Shown here: piece after piece, positions 1 through 5,274 of the stretch
How the letters are laid out: every line of letters starts with the position of its first letter
Numbering within the stretch: position 1 is the stretch's first letter
Assembly (NCBI GenBank): GCA_903904615.1
Contig: CAIVDG010000162.1
Coordinates: 1 to 7,523, forward strand
DNA length: 7,523 nt
Reading direction: 5' to 3'
DNA from: an uncultured Acidimicrobiaceae bacterium
Lineage (GTDB): Bacteria; Actinomycetota; Acidimicrobiia; Acidimicrobiales; Ilumatobacteraceae
The notes under the pieces: model-generated
What the model saw: only the letters and a program-made list of their open reading frames with translations
What the model was told of the DNA's origin: nothing
The model's database searches: none
Made by a program: the position numbers and the translations under genes

Positions 1-21
1 CTAGGGTGAAATTCGTTCAAT

Positions 22-41
22 GGGTCCATCCGGACCCTTTT
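22..41 (+). terminator. Short GC-rich hairpin plus T-run before the binding-protein gene
   Basis: GGGTCC at 22-27 pairs perfectly with GGACCC at 32-37 around the loop ATCC, and TTTT follows at 38-41. This has the form of a small intrinsic terminator. It could end a gene lying left of the window, since stop triplets occur at 2-4 and 7-9, or act as an attenuator or 5' leader hairpin for the importer genes. The stem is only 6 bp and the T-run is short, so termination would probably be partial. The ribosome binding site starts directly after the T-run and stays outside the stem. Confidence 0.4.
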
Positions 42-47
42 GGGAGG
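42..47 (+). promoter_or_regulatory. Ribosome binding site of the substrate-binding protein
   Basis: GGGAGG lies four bases before ATG at 52. It fixes the start at ATG 52 rather than the in-frame TTG at 40, which sits upstream of and partly inside this site. Confidence 0.8.
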
Positions 48-51
48 AAAC

Positions 52-1773
52 ATGACAAAGCGTCGAATTATCGGTGCCGTCAGCTTTGCTCTCGCTGCAT
101 CAGTCCTTGCCGCCGCGTGCGGTGGCGGATCTGACAGCGGTGGCGGAGATGGCGAAGCCAAAAAGGGCGGAACCATCCGCATCTTGACCAGTGGCGAGCA
201 AATCGCCCACCTTGACCCGCAGCGAAACTACACAGGTTCAGATCTTGCTTTTGCAGGCTCCACCATGCAACGTTCGCTCACTAGTTACAAGTTTGAAGAA
301 GGTGATGCCGGTACAGAAATCACTGGCGACCTTGCAACAGACACTGGTACCGCATCGAACGAAGGAAAGACATGGGCATTCACTCTTCGTGATGGCATCA
401 CTTTCGAAGACGGTTCTGCAATTACATGTGCAGACGTTGCCTATGGCGTCTCTCGCTCGTTTGCAACGGACGTCATTACCGACGGACCAACCTATGCAAT
501 TAGCTACATCGACGTTGAGGAATACCCAGGTCCGTACACGGCTACTGCTGAACAGCAGGCTGCGTATGACAAGGCTGTCGCCTGTGATGGAAACACAATC
601 ACTTTCAACTTGAAGAACCCTGTTGCAGACTTCAACTACACCACAACATTGCTCACCTTTAGCCCAGTGCCGAAGGCAAAAGACAATGGAGAAAAGTACG
701 ACATGAATCCAGTGTCGTCTGGTCCATACAAGATTGAAAGCTACGAAATTGGCAAGTCACTTGTCTTGGTTCGTAACGAAAACTGGAATGAAGACTCTGA
801 TGACCTTCGTAAGGCATACGCCGATTCCATCATCTATGAATTCGGTCTTGAAGAAGCCACCATTGACGAGCGCATGATTGCCGACGCTGGTGACGACCAG
901 TTTGCAGTGTCTGAAGGAATTCAGCCTGAGAACCTTCAGACCATCTTCGAAAGCGGTGACGAGGCATTGAAGGCTCGTTCGGTTGACTACTACGACCCAT
1001 ACGTGTCGTACACAAACCTCAACAACGAGAATCTCTCTTGCTATGAGGTGCGTAAGGCCATTTATCTTGCACTCGATCGTGAAGCGCTTCGTAAGGCCGG
1101 CGGTGGACCATACACCGGCGACTTTGCCGATGGTTTCGTCAAGCCAGCACTTGCACTTGACTACGCCAAGTCAACAATGCCAGAGGGTTACAACACTGAC
1201 GGAAGCGCCAATGTTGAAGCAGCAAAGGCAGCAGTGGCTGCAGCCGAGACAAAGTGCCCCGATGTTGTTGCTCGCGCCAAGAGTGGCCTGAACTTCTACT
1301 ACCCAGACACTCCTGTGTGGCAGAAGGCTTTGGCTATTTGGCAGGACAACCTTGGTGCCATTGGCTTCAAGATCAATCCTGAAGCAGTGGAAGCAAGCCA
1401 GTACTGGCCAACAGTCATGAACCCAGAAACCGATTACGACATCGCTCGTGGTGGCTGGGCTCCAGACTGGGCAAACGCTTCAACCGTTATCCCAGAGCTG
1501 TTCACCACCGGTGGTGGCTTCAACTTGACACGCAACTCGAAGGATGCGGACTACGCAGAGTTCGAAGGACTTGTGAATGCTGCTCGCATCAACCTTGACC
1601 GCACGGCTCAAGGTAAGCAGTGGCAGGAACTCAACCAATACGTGGTTGATCGTCTGTGGGCACTTCCAGGTTCATTCCTGAAGGCTCAGAGCATTTGGGG
1701 CTCAAAGGTTGGTAACACCTTCCAGTGGGGCCCATTCGGAGCGTTCTGCTTCGGCAATCTCTACGTCAAGTAA
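52..1773 (+). CDS. Lipoprotein substrate-binding protein of a peptide/nickel-type ABC importer (SBP family 5)
   Basis: This 573-residue protein is the extracellular solute receptor of the importer encoded downstream. The N-terminus has basic residues (TKRR), a hydrophobic segment (about residues 6-22) and the lipobox LAAAC with Cys23, predicting a lipid-anchored protein on the outer face of the membrane. A flexible Gly/Ser/Asp-rich linker follows, typical of actinobacterial lipoproteins. The family 5 (DppA/OppA) fold is supported by the start of the mature domain (GGTIRILTSGE, then LDPQ), by FTLRDGITFEDGS near residues 110-122, and by SSGPYKIESYE near 222-232. Five further cysteines at about 126, 178, 330, 402 and 566 could form disulfides outside the cell. 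The length is in the usual range for the family (about 500-600). The start is set by the GGGAGG site. The ligand is probably a peptide, but family 5 proteins also bind nickel chelates, sugars and other solutes, so specificity is open. Leucine codons are strongly biased to CTT. Confidence 0.93.
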   Translation: MTKRRIIGAVSFALAASVLAAACGGGSDSGGGDGEAKKGGTIRILTSGEQIAHLDPQRNYTGSDLAFAGSTMQRSLTSYKFEEGDAGTEITGDLATDTGTASNEGKTWAFTLRDGITFEDGSAITCADVAYGVSRSFATDVITDGPTYAISYIDVEEYPGPYTATAEQQAAYDKAVACDGNTITFNLKNPVADFNYTTTLLTFSPVPKAKDNGEKYDMNPVSSGPYKIESYEIGKSLVLVRNENWNEDSDDLRKAYADSIIYEFGLEEATIDERMIADAGDDQFAVSEGIQPENLQTIFESGDEALKARSVDYYDPYVSYTNLNNENLSCYEVRKAIYLALDREALRKAGGGPYTGDFADGFVKPALALDYAKSTMPEGYNTDGSANVEAAKAAVAAAETKCPDVVARAKSGLNFYYPDTPVWQKALAIWQDNLGAIGFKINPEAVEASQYWPTVMNPETDYDIARGGWAPDWANASTVIPELFTTGGGFNLTRNSKDADYAEFEGLVNAARINLDRTAQGKQWQELNQYVVDRLWALPGSFLKAQSIWGSKVGNTFQWGPFGAFCFGNLYVK

Positions 1774-1795
1774 GAGAAGAACTCACACTCGGAAG

Positions 1796-1826
1796 GAGGG
1801 GACACCGTCACAGACGGTGTCCCCTC
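1796..1826 (+). promoter_or_regulatory. 14-bp perfect hairpin between the binding-protein and permease genes
   Basis: GAGGGGACACCGTC at 1796-1809 pairs with GACGGTGTCCCCTC at 1813-1826 around the 3-base loop ACA, with no mismatch. A G-T pair at 1795/1827 could extend it. No T-run follows, so it is not a textbook intrinsic terminator. Its place, 22 bases after the binding-protein stop and 45 bases before the permease start, fits a 3' mRNA-stabilising or partial-termination element. Such an element would keep binding-protein mRNA more abundant than permease and ATPase mRNA, a known pattern in ABC importer operons. That role is inferred. Confidence 0.7.
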
Positions 1827-1860
1827 TGACCGTTAGTGACTAATTTGATTGAAGGGCTGA

Positions 1861-1867
1861 AAGGAGG
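1861..1867 (+). promoter_or_regulatory. Ribosome binding site of the permease
   Basis: AAGGAGG lies four bases before ATG at 1872. This near-perfect site selects that start over the in-frame GTG at 1836, which would add 12 residues with no family-like sequence. Confidence 0.8.
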
Positions 1868-1871
1868 ACAC

Positions 1872-2861
1872 ATGCTTTTGTTTATTACGCGTCGGTTGCT
1901 GTTCGCATTGGCGCTTCTTTTAGCTGTCTCTTTCTTCACCTACATGTTGTTTGCCATGTTGCCCTCAGATCCCGCAGCGCTGACATGTGGAAAAAATTGC
2001 AAACCCGAAATCATTGCCGCGAACAGAGTGAGGCTTGGATACGACAAACCGCTTCTTGAGCAATATTGGTTGTTTCTGAAGGGTTTCTTTGTTGGGCGCG
2101 ACTACGGCGTTGGTGCCGCTGCCTTTTCTTGCCCTGCTCCGTCACTTGGGTACTCGTTCAGCCAACATGAATGCGTTAGCACCTTGATTGCTCGTACCTT
2201 TCCTGTGACTTTCTATTTGTCGCTCGGAGCGTTTGTTCTCTGGATGACCTTGGGTATCGGATTGGGGTCTCTTGCTGCACTGAAGAAGGGAAAATGGCAG
2301 GACAGGGCTGCCACCACGTTCAGTGCCGTAGGCGTCAGCCTTCCCACCTTCTACATCGGTCTTCTCGTTCTGTTCTCGTTTTGTATTTGGCTTCGAATTC
2401 TTCCGTTCCCCTCGTACGAATCACCGTTTGAAGACCCGGTGTCGTTCTTGACAACGATGATTCTGCCATGGTCCACTTTGGCGGTTCTTTCCGCCGCCGG
2501 GTACACACGACTCACACGCAACGGCATGTTGGAAGCAATGAATGAAGATTTCGTGCGTCTTGGAATTGCAAAAGGTCTTCGACGACGAACCATCATTCGC
2601 AAGTACGTGCTTCGTTCCGCATTGGTTCCTATCGTCACGATTGCGGGTCTTGACTTCGCCGCTTTGTTAGGTGGTGCCATAATTACCGAGAGCGTGTTCT
2701 CGCTGCCAGGGATGGGCCGTATGTCAATTCGTGCGGTGGTGGAATCAGACCTTCCCGTGCTGGTGGGAACAACAATGGTTGCTGCTGTGTTCATCGTTCT
2801 GGCAAACGTGGTTGTAGATATTTTGTATGGAGTCCTAGACCCGCGGGTGCGTCAACGATGA
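1872..2861 (+). CDS. DppB-type permease of the peptide/nickel ABC importer
   Basis: This 329-residue integral membrane protein forms one half of the transmembrane channel. The N-terminus has the DppB pattern: a short basic start (ITRRLL), a first membrane helix at about residues 9-30, then LPSDPA. A large extracytoplasmic loop (about 31-105) follows, then five further hydrophobic segments. The cytoplasmic EAA loop that docks on the ATPases is clear: E221-A222 in EAMNEDFVRLGIAKGL, with the conserved Gly at 231 and Pro at 253. The C-terminus, ITESVFSLPGMGR and then DILYGVLDPRVR, is also characteristic of the family. Unusual is the group of four cysteines in the outer loop (39, 43, 87 and 101). 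The stop overlaps the next start as ATGA, so translation of the ATPase is probably coupled. In this family the DppB protein normally pairs with a DppC protein, whose gene is not in the window. Confidence 0.93.
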   Translation: MLLFITRRLLFALALLLAVSFFTYMLFAMLPSDPAALTCGKNCKPEIIAANRVRLGYDKPLLEQYWLFLKGFFVGRDYGVGAAAFSCPAPSLGYSFSQHECVSTLIARTFPVTFYLSLGAFVLWMTLGIGLGSLAALKKGKWQDRAATTFSAVGVSLPTFYIGLLVLFSFCIWLRILPFPSYESPFEDPVSFLTTMILPWSTLAVLSAAGYTRLTRNGMLEAMNEDFVRLGIAKGLRRRTIIRKYVLRSALVPIVTIAGLDFAALLGGAIITESVFSLPGMGRMSIRAVVESDLPVLVGTTMVAAVFIVLANVVVDILYGVLDPRVRQR

Positions 2862-3883
2862 ATACTGTTCCTCTGCTTGCTGTCAAGGATTTGTCCGTTT
2901 CTTTTAATACGCCCGACGGAGTAGTTCATGCTGTGGACGATGTGTCATTCGAGCTGTTCGCTGGCAAGACTCTGGGAATTGTGGGGGAGTCCGGTTCCGG
3001 TAAATCAGTGACTGCGTCGTCACTCATGAGACTCAATAATTCCGTCACATCAACCACTACTGGGTCTGTTGAGCTAGATGGACGAGATCTTCTCTCTGTG
3101 GACGAAGCGACTATGCGTTCAATTCGTGGACAAGACATTGCCATGGTGTTCCAGGATCCGTTGTCTGCCCTCAACCCGTACTACACCGTTGGCGATCAAA
3201 TTGCTGAGGCGTATGTCATTCATCATCCCACCGAGTCGAAAAAAGACGTTCGAATTCGCGTGCTGGACATGTTGAAGAAGGTGGGTATTCCAAACCCTGA
3301 GAAGCGAATTGATGAGTACCCGCATCAGTTCTCTGGAGGAATGCGCCAGAGAATCGTTATTGCCATAGCTCTCATCAATTCGCCGCGAATTCTTATTGCG
3401 GATGAACCAACCACGGCACTCGACGTGACAGTACAAGCCCAGATTCTCGATCTCATGCTTGACCTTCAACGCGAGACGAACATGGCCATCATCCTCATTA
3501 CCCACGATCTTGGAGTCATTGCCGAAGTAGCCGATTCCACATTGGTGATGTACGGGGGTCGAATTGTTGAGCGAGCGGCAGTCAACGAGATCTTCTCAAC
3601 TCCCACTCATCCATATTCGTGGGGGCTATTGGGTGCGGTGGGCAGCCTCGACACCAGCACTCGTGGACATCTTTCGACCATTCCTGGCACTCCGCCGTCT
3701 CTTATCTCATTACCCTCGGGATGTTCTTTCCATCCGCGTTGTCGGTACGCGAAGGAAACCGGAAGCAGATGCACCACAGAAGTCCCACAATTGCACGTGG
3801 TGGCTGGTACCAGTTCATCTTCTGCCTGTCACATGGCAGACGCTCAACTTGTCGCCCTTGCTCAGCATGGGGAGAACCAATGA
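2858..3883 (+). CDS. DppD-type ATP-binding subunit of the peptide/nickel ABC importer
   Basis: This 341-residue cytoplasmic ATPase is one of two that power the importer. All nucleotide-binding motifs are intact: Walker A GESGSGKS at 43-50, Q-loop Gln99 in VFQDPLSALNP, signature FSGGMRQR from 158, Walker B ILIADE at 178-183, D-loop TALD at 186-189 and the switch His216 in ITHD. The C-terminal extension is the oligopeptide-transporter domain, with SGCSFHPRC and cysteines at 289, 295, 305 and 324. In characterised DppD proteins this cysteine set holds a [4Fe-4S] cluster. The start ATG overlaps the permease stop (ATGA) and lacks a strong ribosome binding site, which suggests translational coupling. 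The stop overlaps the next gene in the same way. Length is normal for DppD (about 330). The family is certain; the exact substrate is not. Confidence 0.94.
   Translation: MNTVPLLAVKDLSVSFNTPDGVVHAVDDVSFELFAGKTLGIVGESGSGKSVTASSLMRLNNSVTSTTTGSVELDGRDLLSVDEATMRSIRGQDIAMVFQDPLSALNPYYTVGDQIAEAYVIHHPTESKKDVRIRVLDMLKKVGIPNPEKRIDEYPHQFSGGMRQRIVIAIALINSPRILIADEPTTALDVTVQAQILDLMLDLQRETNMAIILITHDLGVIAEVADSTLVMYGGRIVERAAVNEIFSTPTHPYSWGLLGAVGSLDTSTRGHLSTIPGTPPSLISLPSGCSFHPRCRYAKETGSRCTTEVPQLHVVAGTSSSSACHMADAQLVALAQHGENQ
3869..3874 (+). promoter_or_regulatory. Ribosome binding site of the second ATPase
   Basis: GGGGAG inside the end of the preceding gene lies five bases before ATG at 3880. It decides the start; an open frame running back to 3619 is only out-of-frame overlap with the preceding ATPase gene. 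Confidence 0.6.
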
Positions 3884-4890
3884 CATCGGCAGCACTTGAA
3901 GCACGGGATGTAGTGAAGTATTTCCCCACCGGGTCGTCTGGAATTCTGGGTCGTCCGACGCATGAAGTGAAAGCAGTCGACGGTGTCTCTTTCTCCATTG
4001 CTCACGGAGAAACTCTTGGTGTTGTAGGCGAGTCTGGTTGCGGCAAATCGACACTCGCTCGAGTCGCGACAAGGCTTATCGACGCAACGTCGGGTGATGT
4101 GTTGATGGATGGAGAAAGCATCTCGCACTTGTCGGGAAAAGACCTACGAATTGCTCGACGAAAACTGCAGATGATTTTCCAAGATCCGTATGCATCGTTG
4201 AACCCACGTCACAGCGTTGGGCAGATCATCTCTGCTCCGCTTTCTGTACAGCGGATCACTCCTCCACAAGGGGTGAAGACTCGCGTTCAAGAACTCATGG
4301 AACTTGTCGGTCTGAATCCAGAGCATTACAACCGGTACCCACACGAATTTTCTGGTGGACAGCGTCAACGCATCGGAATTGCTCGTGCCCTTGTTCTTGA
4401 ACCGACTGTTCTGGTAGCTGATGAACCAGTCTCTGCACTCGATGTGAGTATTCAAGCTCAGATTCTGAATCTCTTGGAGACTCTTCAAGCAGAGTTGGGT
4501 TTGACCTACATGTTCATTGCACACGATCTTTCTGTTGTTCGCCATATTGCCGACAACGTGGCAGTGATGTACCTGGGGAAGTTCGTGGAGGTTGGCCCCG
4601 CGCATGCGGTGTACTCCACGGCTCGGCACCCGTACACAACAGCTCTACTGTCGGCTGTGCCAGTTGCCGACCCCAGCCGTCGTGGGCGAACGGACCGTAT
4701 CCGTCTGGAGGGGGATGTTCCGTCTCCCATAAACCCGCCATCTGGATGCCGATTCAGGACTCGGTGCTGGAAAGCGACCGATCTCTGTGCCAGCACCGAA
4801 CCTGTTCTACAGGACATGGGGAACGGGCACTTCGCAGCGTGTCATCATCCAATGGAGACCCCTGTGACGCTGGGGAACAGCGTTTCCTAA
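3880..4890 (+). CDS. DppF-type ATP-binding subunit of the peptide/nickel ABC importer
   Basis: This 336-residue ATPase is the partner of the preceding one; the two form the heterodimeric motor under the permeases. Motifs in order are Walker A GESGCGKST at 50-58, Q-loop Gln101 in IFQDPYASLNP, signature FSGGQRQR from 157, Walker B VLVADE at 177-182, D-loop SALD at 185-188 and the switch His215 in IAHD. The A-loop region and the PHEFSGGQRQRIGIARAL stretch are close to the DppF/OppF consensus. The C-terminal domain has SGCRFRTRC with cysteines at 290, 296, 303 and 321, the same spacing class as in the DppD partner, so a [4Fe-4S] cluster is possible here too. The ATG overlaps the preceding stop (ATGA). 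It ends 18 bases before secG with no terminator visible, so read-through into secG is likely. Confidence 0.94.
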   Translation: MTSAALEARDVVKYFPTGSSGILGRPTHEVKAVDGVSFSIAHGETLGVVGESGCGKSTLARVATRLIDATSGDVLMDGESISHLSGKDLRIARRKLQMIFQDPYASLNPRHSVGQIISAPLSVQRITPPQGVKTRVQELMELVGLNPEHYNRYPHEFSGGQRQRIGIARALVLEPTVLVADEPVSALDVSIQAQILNLLETLQAELGLTYMFIAHDLSVVRHIADNVAVMYLGKFVEVGPAHAVYSTARHPYTTALLSAVPVADPSRRGRTDRIRLEGDVPSPINPPSGCRFRTRCWKATDLCASTEPVLQDMGNGHFAACHHPMETPVTLGNSVS

Positions 4891-4908
4891 GGGGTAGCCT
4901 CAATAACC

Positions 4909-5145
4909 GTGCGTACCGTGATTTTGTATCTCTCGCTAGTCATCAATGTGGTGTCAATGTTCGCGCTCATTGTGGGCGTCTTGCTTCACAGTGGCCAAGG
5001 TGGCGGCCTTTCAGACATGTTTGGTGGCGGTGGAGCAGGCCTCGGATCCGCAGCAGCCGAAAAGAACCTGAACAGAATCACCACGGTGTTTGCCACCGTG
5101 TGGCTCTTCACCGTCATTGCACTCGCATTTCTGCTTCAAAACTGA
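4909..5145 (+). CDS. secG: Preprotein translocase subunit SecG
   Basis: This 78-residue protein is the small, non-essential subunit of the SecYEG channel that helps SecA-driven protein export across the membrane. It has two membrane helices (about residues 5-26 and 57-76) joined by the conserved loop GQGGGLSDMFGGGG (29-42), then G-S-A-A-A-E-K-N-L-N-R, which is the family hallmark. The length is typical (75-80). The start is GTG at 4909. An AAGGGG stretch overlaps the upstream stop at 4889-4894 but is 14 bases away, further than ideal, and GTG at 4918 is an alternative that would remove three residues. No terminator is seen before the tRNA gene 42 bases downstream. In actinobacteria secG often follows pgk-tpi; here it follows an importer operon. 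Confidence 0.92.
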   Translation: MRTVILYLSLVINVVSMFALIVGVLLHSGQGGGLSDMFGGGGAGLGSAAAEKNLNRITTVFATVWLFTVIALAFLLQN

Positions 5146-5148
5146 TTT

Positions 5149-5177
5149 TTGTTTTCCCGGGTCATCCTCGGTAACCT
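5149..5177 (+). promoter_or_regulatory. Weak possible promoter of the tRNA-Leu gene
   Basis: TTGTTT at 5149-5154 and TAACCT at 5172-5177 are separated by 17 bases, which would start transcription a few bases before the tRNA. Both hexamers match the consensus poorly. The tRNA may instead be transcribed from upstream through secG. Confidence 0.25.
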
Positions 5178-5187
5178 GAAATTCCAC

Positions 5188-5274
5188 GTCGGAGTGGCGA
5201 AATTGGCAGACGCACCAGCTTAAGGGGCTGGCGCTCGAAAGGGCGTGTGGGTTCAAGTCCCACCTTCGACACCA
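5188..5274 (+). tRNA. tRNA-Leu, anticodon AAG (reads CUU)
   Basis: This is a complete class II tRNA of 87 bases with encoded CCA. The acceptor stem GTCGGAG (5188-5194) pairs with CTTCGAC (5264-5270), with one G-T pair. The D stem is GCG/CGC (5197-5199, 5211-5213), and its loop contains the conserved GG. The anticodon stem CCAGC (5215-5219) pairs with GCTGG (5227-5231) around the loop TTAAGGG, placing AAG at 5222-5224. The long variable arm (5232-5246) has a 5-bp stem with GAAA loop, as expected for tRNA-Leu. The T arm is GTGGG-TTCAAGT-CCCAC (5247-5263). The discriminator is A5271, normal for leucine, and CCA is 5272-5274. The anticodon is unusual: most bacteria use GAG here. The next base is the A of the pyruvate kinase start codon. 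Confidence 0.95.

Noticed and set aside
40..51. TTG start adding four residues to the binding protein
   Set aside because: The GGGAGG site lies between this TTG and ATG 52 and is ideally spaced for the ATG; the signal peptide begins properly at MTKRR.
191..613. 140-codon plus-strand frame inside the binding-protein gene, and similar ones at 983-1291 and 4746-5174
   Set aside because: Low-complexity Ser/Thr/Gln/Arg-rich shadow translations of confident genes.
3619..3879. Long N-terminal extension of the second ATPase
   Set aside because: It is out-of-frame overlap with the end of the first ATPase gene and has no family-like sequence; the ATPase domain begins normally from ATG 3880.
4144..4629. 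Long minus-strand open frames opposite the ATPase genes (also 3119-3505, 5824-6327 and others)
   Set aside because: They mirror the codon bias of the real genes, have no ribosome binding sites and show no recognisable protein features.
5082..5100. 7-bp inverted repeat CACGGTG/CACCGTG in secG
   Set aside because: It lies within codons of the second membrane helix (T-V-F-A-T-V), with no T-run close enough to act as a terminator; it is probably chance from repeated ACC/GTG codons.
5138..5155. AAAAC/GTTTT pairing after secG as a terminator
   Set aside because: The stem is AT-only apart from one pair and has an 8-base loop, too weak to terminate.
5245..5274. Pyruvate kinase start at GTG 5245
   Set aside because: It would place ten codons inside the tRNA variable and T arms; the resulting residues do not resemble any pyruvate kinase N-terminus.
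5188..5274. tRNA-Leu as an integration site for a mobile element
   Set aside because: I saw no repeat of the tRNA 3' end, no integrase gene, and core genes lie on both sides.
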